The translations under genes and the position numbers were made by a program. From Scilla litardierei (taxonomy: Eukaryota > Streptophyta > Magnoliopsida > Asparagales > Asparagaceae): a DNA stretch of 64,000 nucleotides. The stretch spans positions 78,430,422 to 78,494,421 of the forward strand of contig CM061140.1 in the NCBI GenBank assembly GCA_030789695.1, given 5' to 3'. Numbering within the stretch: the stretch's first letter is position 1; each line of letters starts with the position of its first letter. Shown here in pieces: positions 42,611 to 54,197 of the stretch. The notes beneath the pieces were generated by a model. The model worked only from the letters and a program-made list of their open reading frames with translations. It had not been told where the DNA came from and searched no databases.

Positions 42611-43244
42611 AAGTACATGACCAGGCCTTTTTCTTTATACTTAGCTCAGCAGTTTTAAGCATCGAATGCAGCTCAGCAAGAGATTTCTCCATGTCATTCA
42701 TATTGTACTGCATGACAAACTGATCAAAACCATCAGTCAATGAATTAAGGATCAAATCCGTAGCCAGTTCTAAACTGAGGGGAAATCCAAGCCTTTCAAG
42801 ATGATCAATGTAGCCTTTCATCTTCAAAACATGAGCGCTAACTGATGCACCTTCAGCCATTTTGCAAGCATGCAAAGCTTTGGTAGTCTCATACCTTTCC
42901 TGCCTTGCATGTTGTTGGAAAGTCTCCTTGAGATGAACACTCAGCTCATAAGCCTCCATGTGTTCCAGATCCTTCTGAAGTTCTGGGCACATAGTGGCTA
43001 ACATGAGACAACCAACATCAACAGAATCATCAAGATGTTTCTTATACTTATCCTTTACAGCCTTTGAAGCATCAGTAGGTGGTTCTTCAGGAAGAGGATC
43101 ATCCAGGACATACAACTTCCTTTCATGCTTGAGAACAATTCTCATGTTTCTGAACCAGTCAAGGAAGTTGGTGCCATTTTCTTTCAGATTGTCCTTCTCA
43201 AGGACAGATCGCAGTGACAGTGCAGAAGTGTTATGAGATGTCAT
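42567..43244 (-). CDS. gag: Copia gag, frame differs from pol
   Basis: Gag of the young copia element. I choose ATG 43244 (MTSHNTSALSLRSVLEKDN), which matches the usual start of this gag type, over the in-frame ATG at 43286. A UBN2-type capsid region covers NFLDWFRNMRIVLKHERKLY, LMLATMCPELQKDLE and LNSLTDGFDQFVMQYN. After ELSIKKKA the frame runs into WSCTYGEQRERNETQGKG and stops at 42567. In the +1 frame the same DNA reads PGHVLMVNKGKG and continues into pol with the CCHC knuckle. Most plant copia elements use one gag-pol frame, so this is either a one-base change at the A-rich run near 42635 or a frameshift site. As written, Gag lacks its zinc knuckle. Confidence 0.88.
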   Translation of the reverse strand: MTSHNTSALSLRSVLEKDNLKENGTNFLDWFRNMRIVLKHERKLYVLDDPLPEEPPTDASKAVKDKYKKHLDDSVDVGCLMLATMCPELQKDLEHMEAYELSVHLKETFQQHARQERYETTKALHACKMAEGASVSAHVLKMKGYIDHLERLGFPLSLELATDLILNSLTDGFDQFVMQYNMNDMEKSLAELHSMLKTAELSIKKKAWSCTYGEQRERNETQGKG

Positions 43245-43286
43245 TGATCTACAAATATGCAAAATAATCATTAGTACCAATTTCAT

Positions 43287-44746
43287 TTTAAAATGTTTTA
43301 TAAAGCTCCCACAAAAATAATTACCCTCAATATTAATTACAACAATTGCAACACTTTAGTGGGCTAAGATCCATATTTCACCCAACTTTAAGTCAGCTTT
43401 GGCATGACACTTAAAATCAAGTTATTTAGGTAGGTAACACTTTACAAATTATATCTCATATAATTCTTAGATTCTTTATGGGATTTTGACATCATATGCC
43501 TCAGCATGTTATAATCCCATCTAATGCCCTTAGGCCCAAAACCATTTTGATAGCCTAATTAAGTCTAACCATTTTTAAATATATGGGTAGCACGATTACC
43601 CATCCTGTCTTACTATGATAACCCAATGCACTTCGCTTTGGCAGAACCCACATTTTGGTGATCATAGTCTTGACAGGTATTCAAATCATGGGTGGCATAC
43701 GACTTAAAATTATGGTGAGGGAATTTTAACAATTAAGTTATGATGTCTATTTATATTAATATATTATGCATCATTCCATACATGGCATCTCATACACATA
43801 CATTATCATATATCGCATCACATACAAAACTGATAAACATAACATATATGAAACATGTGATAGCATGTAAAACATCATCAAAACAAATCATGTTATCCCA
43901 TAGCATGACATCAAATTTTTATTCAAAATGATATGTCATAAATTCTGTTTAATAACTTCCACGACATATAATGCGCAACGAACACGGCGGTCCCGTTAGC
44001 CGGTTAGCGGGCGGGGTTAAGGGGCAGCGCCCCTTACGGGGTTCCGAAGGGGCAGCGCCCCTGGGCGGGGTCGAGGGGCAGCGCCCCTCGGCGTTTTCAA
44101 TTATCAGTAATCTCATTAATGATTTTCTGCCTTTAAAACCCACTATTTAAATTTCTGAGTGATGAATCTGCTGATCATATCAGCATCATTTAATCGTATT
44201 AAACAGTCATTGCTCAGACTCTGCTGATCAAATCAGTGTTATTTTAATCAAATTAAACAGTCCCATTAATCAGTGTTAGTTGATCGTATTAATCATATTC
44301 AACAATGATCTGCGTAGATTTAATCATATTAAATAATGATTACAGTAAGTTTAATCACATTAAACATATTAAATAATGATCTGCGTGAGTTTAATCATAT
44401 TAAACAGTGATTACCATAGGTTTAATCATATTAAACAATGATCATAAATTAATCATGTTAATCATATTAACAATAATCACGTTAATCATATTAATAACAG
44501 CGTAATCATAAAGCATGTTGATCAAATTAACAGTGATTAATTACGTGGCCATCTATATGTCATCTATATAATTAAACATCATTTATTTGTATCTTATACA
44601 GACAGATTAAACAGATTGTGTTTTCAATTAACATGTAATCGTATTTATGTATCAACATACATACAGGTTAAAATCATGCCAGCAAATATATACATATCTC
44701 ATACATATAAACATGGCATTATTCAAATCAATTGAATTCGCAAGAT
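43287..44746 (-). other. Copia leader with GC-rich and AT-rich repeats
   Basis: No gene seen. The 1.5 kb between primer site and gag holds three GGGGCAGCGCCCC palindromes (44021-44033, 44049-44061, 44075-44087). It also holds a degenerate array of TTTAATCATATTAAACA units (about 44190-44560) in which ATTAA and TTAAT arms alternate. Such structured leaders can influence translation or RNA packaging (inference). Confidence 0.6.
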
Positions 44747-44758
44747 GCTCTGATACCA
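44747..44758 (-). other. Primer binding site, initiator Met type
   Basis: TGGTATCAGAGC on the minus strand, one base after the 5' LTR end at 44760. Confidence 0.92.
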
Positions 44759-44759
44759 C

Positions 44760-46189
44760 TGTTAGGGTTTCTATCATAGTACAACTAATTTATACGCAGC
44801 GGAAAATAGAAACCTACCAAGATCCATGCGATTCTAATTAATTCGAATAGATTACTAACCTTTCTGACGATCTGAATCTGTCGGATTATAGGTGCTGCGA
44901 CGATCTGAATCTGTCGACGATCTGAATCTGCCGGACTATAGGTGCTGTTCTGCGAACGACCACCCTCAATCGGTATCCACACGCGAACGTCACGAACAGG
45001 ACTTGCGAGGGTGCTAGCTCCTTTGCCGCAACTAGGGTTTCTCTCGCTCTTTTGTTTTTCTCAAAAACGGAGGAGATAAAAAAACGTAAAACTGAAAATC
45101 GTGATTCTATATCTTATATAGAATCCTACGTTAACCCCTTAACCATATTCAGTTACGCGACGCTATCTTAGGGATAAGAATCCCACGTTAACACATTAAC
45201 GTATTTCAGTTAAGCGACGATATCTTAGGGATAATATCTTAACAAGATACGATATCTGACGGTTAAGATATTTCACCTTATTACGAATTTCAAATCATAT
45301 TCGAAATTATGTTTAAACCCTATCCTATCCAATTCGTTCTTTGTGTGCGACCCAATAGGCTCATATTAAATTGGCAGTGGGCCTAATCTCATTAGAAGCC
45401 CACAAGTCATAATTGGTCTCTAGCAAGACATTTTGACTACCCAATTAATATGAATATCGTTAGTCCGATATTAACCTAACCAATAGAACATGTCATTATC
45501 CTTTTGTCACACGATATCTTATTTGAACATAAGTCATGGGCAATGTCATACTTATATAGTTCAAACATTTAATTTCTCGCTTTCTAAGTAGACTGATAAA
45601 ATCAAATGACATTCATTTGAGCATGGCCATGCATTTCTCAGTCCTACTTATCGAGGGGCCCATTAGATATCTCTCATAGGGGAGTGACAAATTCCATCTT
45701 GCTCATTCACTTTCCTCTGCATAATTCACATCATATTCGATCATAACCTTTATGATTATCTAATTAAAGATAACGTTTGATTATGTCAAAATATGATGTT
45801 CCTTATGTAGGAAACTGTGATGAGCTCAGGTCGAAGGATTCAATGACATAACTATTATGAGATCATTTATGACACTAATCCATGTAATGATCTCATAGCG
45901 AGTCTATCCAGTACATGTTCTCCAACAAGTACCTATAAGTTTGATTTGTATCACCATACATATAATTATCTCATAATTATCTATCAAACTCATACTAGTC
46001 TTAATTCTTCATTAAACCATTACTGATGAATGACTAGGGATGCTTAAAATAGCATAAACAACTATTCAACATTATTATAAAGAAACATGCACGCAATATA
46101 ATAATAACAATAATAAGAGAAACATTTTATAAATGAAAATGACATAACATAAAGGTCCAAATATTTGGCCTAGTGCACAACCACTAACA
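44760..46189 (-). repeat. 5' LTR of young copia element
   Basis: 1430 bp, almost identical to 37825-39254. TATATAAG at 45113-45120 (minus) inside the 10-bp-arm inverted repeat is the likely core promoter. Confidence 0.93.
45113..45120 (-). promoter_or_regulatory. TATA box of young copia 5' LTR
   Basis: TATATAAG (minus) in the inverted repeat GATTCTATAT-CTT-ATATAGAATC. Confidence 0.5.
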
Positions 46190-46194
46190 CCATA
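46190..46194. other. Target site duplication CCATA, right
   Basis: It matches 37820-37824. Confidence 0.9.
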
Positions 46195-46252
46195 CCATGC
46201 CTGGCGATCATGACACTGCCAGGTGGAATCTAGGTGTAGGTTTCAGGTGCGT
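46195..46252 (+). repeat. Athila-like 5' LTR, part 2 (end)
   Basis: CCATGCCTGGCGATCATGAC to GGTGCGTTA, matching 54140-54197 of the right LTR. The primer site follows. Confidence 0.8.
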
Positions 46253-46260
46253 TAAGTTTG

Positions 46261-46278
46261 TGGCGTCGTTGCCAGAGA
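46261..46278 (+). other. Primer binding site, TGGCGTCGTTGCC type
   Basis: TGGCGTCGTTGCCAGAGA is a slightly changed version of the Asp-tRNA-type site usual in Athila elements. Confidence 0.75.
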
Positions 46279-46418
46279 CAACAATAGTGTTTGCCTCAGT
46301 TTATTTTCTTTATTTGTGAAGTTTGCTTGCATTCTATTCATTTCTCACCTTTCCATCATTTTATTCTTTTTATTTTTTTCGGTGCTACTGACGCTATTTA
46401 TTTGAGCTTTGTTGGTGC

Positions 46419-47690
46419 ATGAACACTCGCTACAAGGGATCTACCAGAGAATTATTATTTGATCCCGAGATCGAGAAGACAGCCAGGGCTTTAAGAGCCT
46501 CAAGTAGAAGTTCATCTCTCTCTGCTCAAATGGCGAAAAACAATCCTCCTCCTCCTCCTCGCACCAGGTCTATCAGGGACCACATGAAACCAACGTTCGG
46601 GAACAACTCCTCCATCCTCAGACCGCAACTGGCGGCAGCAAGCTTCAAGCTAAAGACGGGGTTGATTAATTTGATGCAGCAGAATCCCTCCCACAGGCAT
46701 CCGCATGAAAATCTCAACCATCACATTGACACCTTCCTGGCGAAGTGTGATACGTTGAAGGCAAAGGACGTTAGTGATGATGCTGTGAAGCTGCGGCTTT
46801 TTCCGTTTACTTTGAGGGATAAAGCCTCATATTGGCTCCGGGCCCACCCTCCCAACCATTTCACCACCTGGGAGAAGCTTGCGCTTGCATTTGTGGATAA
46901 GTTTTATCCACCATCGAAGACAGTTCGGATCCGTGGAGCGATTTCTAACTTCAAGCAACTCCCACATGAGTCACTTTATGAGACATGGGAGAGGTTCAAG
47001 GACCTCCAACATTAGTGTCCTCACCATGGGATCCAGCCCTGGGATTTGGTGCAGAGCTTTTACAACCGGCTCCAGCCTAGCATCAAGATGATCATCGATG
47101 CTGCGGCGCAAGGCGCCCTACTTGACAAGTCTTTTGAGGAGGCTATAGATTTGTTGGAACACATGGCGGCCAACACCCAATAATGGAATGATGAATGGAC
47201 TGTTGCGACCCGGACTCCTGAGGTCAAGGTCGCTAGCCACTTGGATTCTCACATAGAGACCTTGTGCAAACAAGTGGCCCAGATTGAGCAGCATCTGGAC
47301 TCCATCCCTGCTTCACCCAGCACGTCGTATCATCTTGCAGAAGAGTATGTCGATCAGGGCTATATCCCTAGTGAGGCCCACTACGATAGTACTGAGACAT
47401 CTGAGTCGGTACAATACATCCAAGGAGAGGGACGGAATCAGTGGCAGCATCCAGCTGCTAGGAATCACCCGGGGTTTTCTTATGGAAACCCAAGTGGAGG
47501 CTGCAACCTCTGCAATTTCAGAGACCATCCTCTCCTCCGCAGCAGCAGAACCAGCAGTAGGGCGGATTCATGCCAGCTAGGCCCTACCGATCACCGGGTT
47601 ATCAGTTCAATTGTCCGCCTCAGCAGAATTATGCGCCAAATCCACCCAAGTCCAATCTCGAGGCCACATTGGAGACTTTCATGAGTGGTT
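46419..47690 (+). pseudogene. Athila-like gag with stops and frameshifts
   Basis: ATG at 46419 opens MNTRYKGSTRELLFDPEIEK, a typical Athila gag start (PEIEKTARALR). The capsid core follows: LFPFTLRDKASYWLRAHPP, TWEKLALAFVDKFYPPSKT and HESLYETWERFKDLQH. The frame stops at TAG (47013-47015, likely CAG), continues as PHHGIQPWDLVQSFYN and SFEEAIDLLEHMAANTQ, meets TAA (47180, likely CAA), and continues to about 47520 before shifting. Two of the stops are C to T changes. The intact product would be the particle protein of the element, and the core is complete enough to assign it firmly. Confidence 0.85.
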
Positions 47691-47764
47691 AGATCCGTTT
47701 TAATTAGGACACCTCGAACCAGTTTAAGAGTATCAATTCTTCACTTGATGAACTGAGGGGTCAA

Positions 47765-49020
47765 ATGTTGCAGCTTTTGAAGAATCAGGGGAGATTGCCC
47801 TCACAGCCAGAGACAAACCCGAGAGCCCAAGCTAATGTCGTGGTTTCAGTTACCACACGTGGAGGACGGGTGACTGATCCCGTCATGGTTCCGGTGCTAC
47901 ATAAGGAGAAAGTCACTGTTGAAGAAGCCGTCCATGACTACAATAGAGAAGAGGCCACTGAAGGGCCTATAATTATTGAGGAGATGGCGGATGCACCACC
48001 CACCACGCCTACTATAGCACCTCCTCCCGTCGATGCATCTAAGAGTAAAGTTTCCCGACCTCCCCTTCCATACCCACAGAGGCTAGCCCTAGCCAAAATG
48101 GAAAAGAAGTACTCTAAGTTCATGGAGTTATTGAAGGGAATTCAACTGAACATCCCGTTCATAGACGCCATCACAGAGATCCTGACCTACGCCAAATTTT
48201 TGAAGGATCATATCATGGGAAAAAGGAAGCCGGAAGAAATTAAGCTTATGGAGGACTCCACATCCATTATTAAAAATCATCTCCCCCAGAAGCTACCGGA
48301 TCCGGGGAGCTTTACCGTGCCGTACTCCATTGGAGGGATGCCTATCAGCAGAGCATTGATTGACCTGGGGGCTAGCATCAGTTTGATGCCCCTCTCCATT
48401 TTCAAGAGACTTCAGACTGGAAGTGAGCTAGAACCGATGAGCATGTCCATCCTGCTTGCTGATCATTCCATCGCCTACCCGGTGGGAATAGCAAGGGACG
48501 TCATCCTTCTAATACCCCCAGGATTATGTGTCACCGTCGACTTCATTATCATGGATATGCCGGAGGGAGGGAGCTCCCAACTTATACTTGGCTGTCCCTT
48601 CATGGAGACGGCCAGTGTTCTGATCGATGTCCGAGAAGGGACCCTCTGTCTCAACGTTGGAATATCGAAGCTGAGTTTCGGCTACAGAAGCCGATGAGAG
48701 ATCACGCTCATGTAGAAGGGGCCAGCTATTTGGAGTTTCTTGAAGATGAAGCCATTGAGGATTTCACTTCCGAGGGGGTCATGAAGGACCCAATGAAGAC
48801 AAGCATCGATGACGACGACGACCCAACCTACAACAAAGCGGTCGCCGTGTACTTCCAAGTATTGGATGTGGAATTTCTACGCCGTTCTCCAAATCATCAA
48901 GAACCGAAAACTATAAGCTACGTTGAGGAGAGTCTTGAAGTAGGTGGAAATCAAATGCCACCGGATTACATCATCACGAAGAATGACGCGCGACCACCAC
49001 GCGCACCAAACGATAACTGA
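47765..49020 (+). pseudogene. Athila-like gag C-terminus and protease, one frameshift
   Basis: The open frame 47765-48697 covers the gag-protease linker (TRGGRVTDPVMVP; PPLPYPQRLALAKMEKKYSKF) and aspartic protease. The active site is ALIDLGASISLMPLSIFKRL at about 48357, with Asp-Leu-Gly instead of Asp-Thr/Ser-Gly, the usual Athila-type form. The flap side is LILGCPFMETASVLIDV. A frame change near 48685 separates a conserved tail (LQKPMRDHAHVEGASYLEFL) that ends at TGA 49018-49020. No RT follows, unlike autonomous Athila elements. Most of the protease is intact. Confidence 0.8.
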
Positions 49021-50269
49021 TATATTTGAGGGAGTCGAGCTCACGACTAAAAACGAGCATTTATTGGAAGGCAACCCAATTTCTTGGATTTCGTATTTTC
49101 TTTTTCAGTTTCTTATTTTTCATTTTTTATTTCAAGTTTTTGAGATAAAACTATAAAAATCATAAAAAATTTGATGAGTTCGTATTTTGTATAGGATGTA
49201 TAAGTGGGGGTATGCGCATCGAAATTATAAATGGAAGGAACCTGGAGGAGAGCATTAGATTCGAAGATCTGGAGAGAAAACCAAGGGAAAATAAGAAGAG
49301 ACAGGAGACACAGGAGACTCGACTGAGCAGCTTCACTGCTCGGTCGAGCAATGCAGACACGAAAAAGGAGGGAATATATTGCTTCTTCTACACGGCCCGA
49401 GCAGACACCTGCTGGGTCCGAGTAGAAAGCGACACGGTCCGAGCAACCTATTGCTCGGTCGAGTACTACAGGCTTTCGAATTTGAGGAGAAAACAACACT
49501 TTACCAACACGACCAGATTATTATCGGTTCAGCCCGAGCAGTAGGCAACTCGACCGAGCAGCCTACTCTCGGTCGAGTACTACATGCTTTTGGCAATGTC
49601 GAAAAATCGTCACTCTGTCAACCTGGCCCGAGCAGTTTCAGCCCGACCGAGTAATATCTTGCTCGACCGAGCAGACAAGGGAGTATTCCTATGATTTTAT
49701 CTCATTCTTCCCACAACTTACTCAACCGAGCAATCATGTTTCTTGGTCCGAGTCATCTTATCTCCCACTCACTCGGCCGAGCAATCATGTTGCTCGATTC
49801 GAGTTGCCTGTTGCTCCTTATTGGGCCGCTTCGCATCTGAACCGCACCCGCCTGCGTCCTTCAATGCCGTAACCTAATTCTCCTCCCCATCCATTCACTC
49901 GACCCGACCATTCCTCCCCAAGGTCGTCGCCACCTCTCCACATAGCCTTTCTTCCCACCCACACAGCCGACCACTTCTCGCAAAAATTTCCAACCGAGCC
50001 CCCCCAATCCCTCTCAGCAACCATAAAATCCCCATCGAGCGCTCTATGCCTACGATTCACTTATTTGTGTTTAAATATACTGACGTTCTCACTCTCCCTA
50101 TTTCAGGTACGATTTGCCAACGTCAGAGGACACTTCTTTGAACAGCTTGGGGGATACTCCAAATCAGTGGCAGACACGACACCGAATACAACGCCATCAC
50201 ATTCTAGTTGGTAAATTCGTTCCCCTATGTGCTTTACATAATACGACACTATTCTCCTCCGATTGCACA
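49021..50269 (+). other. Athila-like spacer with CTCGGTCGAG palindromes
   Basis: No RT, RNase H or integrase remnant is visible here. The stretch 49322-49806 is full of TGCTCGGTCGAGCA-type motifs like those in the LTR U3. The stretch 49800-50140 is C-rich, followed by a first AGCTTGGGGGATA purine tract near 50147. The minus-strand open frame at 49818-50060 looks fortuitous. Confidence 0.55.
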
Positions 50270-50692
50270 ATGCCTCCATGACGTGCTAGACCCACCAACA
50301 CTGGCACATCAAACCCTAGGCCTACAAGGCGTACACATCGTACACGCTCGCCTACTCGAACCAACACTGTCGTCGAATCGTCCACCAATACCCCTGCACC
50401 ACCCACCGCCCCACTCCCCATTGTACCCCTTTATATAGGCGATGCAGAATACGAGGTTACATTCCATGACGATGACTAAGCCGACCAGTTCTTCGCCCTG
50501 CTCTTACTAGCAGGATATGGTGGTGCGATGACTCAACAATCGGTCGAGCGTGACCTACCCTTCCTTAGGAGCCTAATTCGTCACATTAGAACTCACCCAC
50601 CACACGAGTTCCAGCCAGATCTTCCACCCACCGCTCCGGGTCCACAGCAGAGGGACCTATCACCACCCCCAGAGGTTGGTGCCTCTGCCTGA
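50270..50692 (+). pseudogene. Third ORF relic of Athila-like element, two in-frame stops
   Basis: From ATG 50270 to TGA 50690-50692 the frame is open for 141 codons except for TGA at codon 4 (likely CGA to TGA) and TAA after FHDDD near 50478. It reads MPP*RARPTNTG, then an Arg/Thr/Pro-rich stretch (PRPTRRTHRTRSPTRTN), then VERDLPFLRSLIRHIRTHPP and a Pro-rich end. I do not recognise the family. Its place after gag-pol, where Athila elements often have an extra ORF, suggests a remnant of that gene. Function is unknown. Confidence 0.5.
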
Positions 50693-52410
50693 TGTAGTCC
50701 ATACCTGCTTCTGCCTCCCCTATTTATTTTGTGCCCATCTGTCTGTCCGGGGCCCTGCACTTAGCCAGCTTGGGGGAGGCACCACCCATGCATCATATTT
50801 CATTCAGCATTGCATCATTCCATGTTTTTATTTCCTTTTTGCACAGTTTTTATTTTATTCCCCCACCCACCCCACCCATTTAGCATATCATCCCGCTCAC
50901 GAGCGTCTTCTTAGCAGTGAGGACACTGCTAGGTTTAGCTTGGGGATGAGCGCTACCGCTTTATTTTTTATTTTTTATTTTACATTTTCCCCCTTACTTC
51001 AGTTTTTATTTCACTTTTCCTCCGCTTTTTCACGTCGTTTTATTTTTTCTCATTTTGCATCATATTTTATATTTTCACCATGCATGCATCTCTTTTTCTT
51101 TATTTTCCTCTTTTCTCCGCCTTTCTCTCTTTATTTGCTAGGGATTTTCCGCATAATGATATCTCTCGTGGCCTTATTAGTCTTTTACGATGCTCATTTT
51201 TGATGACATGCTATTAGAGTAAATTTCAGTTTTACTATCTATATGCGTGTATTTCTATTGTTGATCTATCTGATTTAATGCTTAAAATGAATTGAAAATT
51301 GAATGCATGAATTTGTATCTAGTATGCACTATGTTGGGTAATGCACCTAGGTTCACGCATCACTATAACACTTGGAGCATCTGTTTTTTATCTCAGTCAC
51401 TTCTGTTTGCATGCCTGCTGATATTATGCCTATTACTGCATGCCATTTTAGTATTCGTTTGGAGGAATGAAAATATCCATGCTATCTATGAGTTTAGTTA
51501 GGGTATTATTTTATCGAACCGTTGTGCACCCTCTTATGAGTGAACCGAGAGATATACTATTTTCCTTCTCCACATATCTATATATTTCTCTACATATCAG
51601 TTCGTTACACCCCCATAGCTATCTTAATCGCATCTCACTTCCCAAACCCAAAAAGTAAAAAGTATAGCTTCTAAATGAAAAAAAGAAAAAAAATAATATG
51701 TGTATATATTCATATGTGAAAAAGAAAAGAAAAATAAAGAAAATGAATAAATATTGTTTTATATCATTTCATTAGAAGCTATAATTTATACAGGGAAGAA
51801 AAAGAAAAATTCCATATCATATTCTCAGATGCGACGCCTCAAGCTAAGCTTGGGGGGTAAACCAACTGATCACATGAGTGAGCTTGACATTAGAGTGGAG
51901 ACGGTGAATAACGGGGAGATTTAGTAATACCTAAACTTTACGAATTACTTTAGTTTTTGGAGATTTTTCATGAATCAAAATGAATATCTAAATGGCATGA
52001 CTTTTTCTATTCTCTATTGCATGTTGGGTGATTTCTTTATGCTCCTTGTGTATCTGTGATTAAAAAAGGCGTTGCCAACTTCTTTATACTAGACTCTAGG
52101 GATTGCATGTGATTGATATGAGTTTATGGCGTTATTTCAGTATATCCTTATTTTTTGTCTGTATTGCAAGCCAGTCATATGATTTGTAAAACTAGAAATT
52201 TCCAATGGCATGTATGTTTATCATTCAGAGCATCGCGATATACTATTTAGGCCTGAGATCTGACTGATCATCCCTAGCATTCTCCCCTCACTTCTATTCC
52301 CCTCTCTTTTTTACTTTTCATCTCTTCCTATTTTCATTTTCTTATTTCTTTTTGTTTTCCTCCCGGCATATCGATTATTCGTCTTCCTCGAGGACGAGTA
52401 AAAGGTAAGC
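50693..52410 (+). other. Athila-like 3' noncoding region with purine tracts
   Basis: No gene seen. T-rich, with an A-rich stretch (51655-51800). AGCTTGGGG copies lie at about 50768, 50938, 51847 and 52408. Hydrophobic open frames (for example 50676-51203) follow from T-richness. Confidence 0.6.
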
Positions 52411-52421
52411 TTGGGGGATTT
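52411..52421 (+). other. 3' polypurine tract of Athila-like element
   Basis: AAGCTTGGGGGATTT ends at the LTR start TGATGTG (52422). Confidence 0.75.
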
Positions 52422-54197
52422 TGATGTGTCCATATTTTCTACTATTTTTCATATCATCATTTCATTGCATCCCATGCCATTTTCACATCCGAATCCCATA
52501 TTTTACTACGATATTGCATTTCTGACGATATATTCGAGTTTCATAGTGTTTTATGAGTTTTAGGGATTTTGGAGCGATTTGGGACCCCACTTGGGTATGG
52601 ACACATCCGACATGCCCGTGAGCTCGTTGGTGGAGCCCAGTAGGAGTTCACCACACTTTTAGGGCCATTGGAGGATAAGAGAGAGAGAGCCGAGGAGAGG
52701 GAGGAGCCCTCAGTAGCAGCTGGATGAAGTTTCCCAGACTGCTTGGTCGAGCAGTGCAGATACTCAGACCGAGCAGGATCAAATGGGAAAGAGGAGGCAG
52801 ATACGGTGATCACTTGGACCGAGCAGTTCATCTGCTCTGCCGAGCAGTGTCAAAATTCCAAAGCTCAAGAGAAGAAGCGACACGGCCCGATCAGCTCTTC
52901 AGTGACCGAGTCAGCACTGCTCGGACCGAGCAGTGCTGACTCGGTCCGGGCTGGAAGATCGACGATTTTGAAGATTCTTGGTTCCCTGTAGTGCTCGGTC
53001 GAGCAGCTCATCTGCTCGGTCCGAGCGACCGAACGAGCAACGCATTGCTCGACCGAGTCACCTACTCGGTCGGCAATACCAGGGCTATTTTTGGAAAGTT
53101 TTCTGAAGCCACCAAGGGCGCTATTGCTGACACTGAAAGCTCGGGGAGCTGGCGACTAATGGAGGGGTGATTCATTCTGATCTTTTTGGACGTTCTTTGG
53201 AGAGAAGATAGGGGCGATTCATTCTGAGCTTTTGGGACGTTCTTTGGAGAGAAGATTAGGCAATTTTTGTATGAGTTTTTGAGATTAAAACTTCTGATGC
53301 TTTTAGATCGAAATTTAGAGATTTATATTTTGGTTCTTAATTGCTTTGCGCATTGGAATCTGGATTTTTCAGGATCTATTTTTGGTTTATTCTCTTCGTC
53401 TCTCGCTGTAAGTTTTTATCTCCATTTTATTGATCTGCGATGATGTGTTCGTATCTAAAAATTAAATCTTTATCCATTAACAATACCATGAGTGAGTAGA
53501 TCTTTCTAGGGCTGATGGGTTAGCCCTAGGATCCTATGGGAAAAACGTAGATCTGGATCCCTACGTTGAATTAGGGATTTAGGGAAGTATTTTGGTCAAT
53601 CCTAACGAATTCCTAGATAACCCGTACTGAGATCATGCCCACGGTCTGTGGAATTGATGCGCTTAAGGGGTATCTCTGGGATTCGAATAGGGAAATCAGT
53701 GGATCCAACCAAGGCTCGTGACTATGCCCGGCTCGTGCCTTGAGGGGATCCATCGACGAACTATATCGCTACATTGATGGCTACCGCCATTGCGTCAATG
53801 CGAGCCACCGAAATACCCTGCAATTCTAACCCAGGAGAGTAGTACGAATTGGGGGATTAATTCCCTAGCCATAATGCAACGTAAGGATCCCATTCTAACG
53901 TCGACCCCTGACGATCTTAGTGGTGATCCCTAATGCTCTAGTCCCTTTTATTAGTAAAACAACAACAACAACCCAAACAAATCTTTCACCCCGATAGCTA
54001 TCTCACTTCGAAACTTAGAAATAAACTGAGAATCTATTTACACTATCACCGTCCCTATGGGATTCAATATCATTTATACTATAACTTGACACCGTCTGCT
54101 TGCAGATTGAGCCCAGAATTGAAGCCTAGGGACAATACCACGCCTGGCGATCGTGACACTGCCAGGTGGAATCTAGGTGTAGGTTTCGGGTGCGTCA
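52422..54197 (+). repeat. Athila-like 3' LTR
   Basis: 1776 bp, uninterrupted partner of 36173-37824 plus 46195-46252. U3 palindromes lie at 52741-53070 and the 47-bp duplication at about 53163-53258. Several percent divergence from the left LTR by eye makes this insertion much older than the copia element inside it. Confidence 0.85.

Larger units (their letters stand above)
37825..46189 (-). mobile_element. Young, nearly intact copia element
   Basis: 8365 bp on the minus strand: 5' LTR 46189-44760, primer site, 1.5 kb leader, gag, pol, polypurine tract and 3' LTR 39254-37825. The two 1430-bp LTRs differ by about four substitutions and two single-base indels by eye. The target duplication is perfect. 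Only a frame change between gag and pol stands against full coding capacity. It sits inside the left LTR of the Athila-like element, so it is younger than that insertion. Confidence 0.93.
36173..54197 (+). mobile_element. Athila-like non-autonomous element (gag-protease only), with nested copia
   Basis: LTRs start TGATGTGTCC at 36173 and 52422 and end near GTGCGTTA (46252) and GTGCGTCA (54197). Flanks TCTTC and TCATC are a 4/5 match for a target duplication. The internal region has a TGGCGTCGTTGCC primer site, gag and protease, but no RT, RNase H or integrase at all. It then has a long 3' region with five AGCTTGGGG purine-tract copies. The left LTR is interrupted by the copia element 37825-46189. 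It must have relied on enzymes from another element. Confidence 0.8.

Noticed and set aside
50676..51203. 175-codon hydrophobic frame as a membrane protein
   Set aside because: It results from a T-rich noncoding stretch (Phe, Leu, Ser runs), with no domain and no conservation signal visible.
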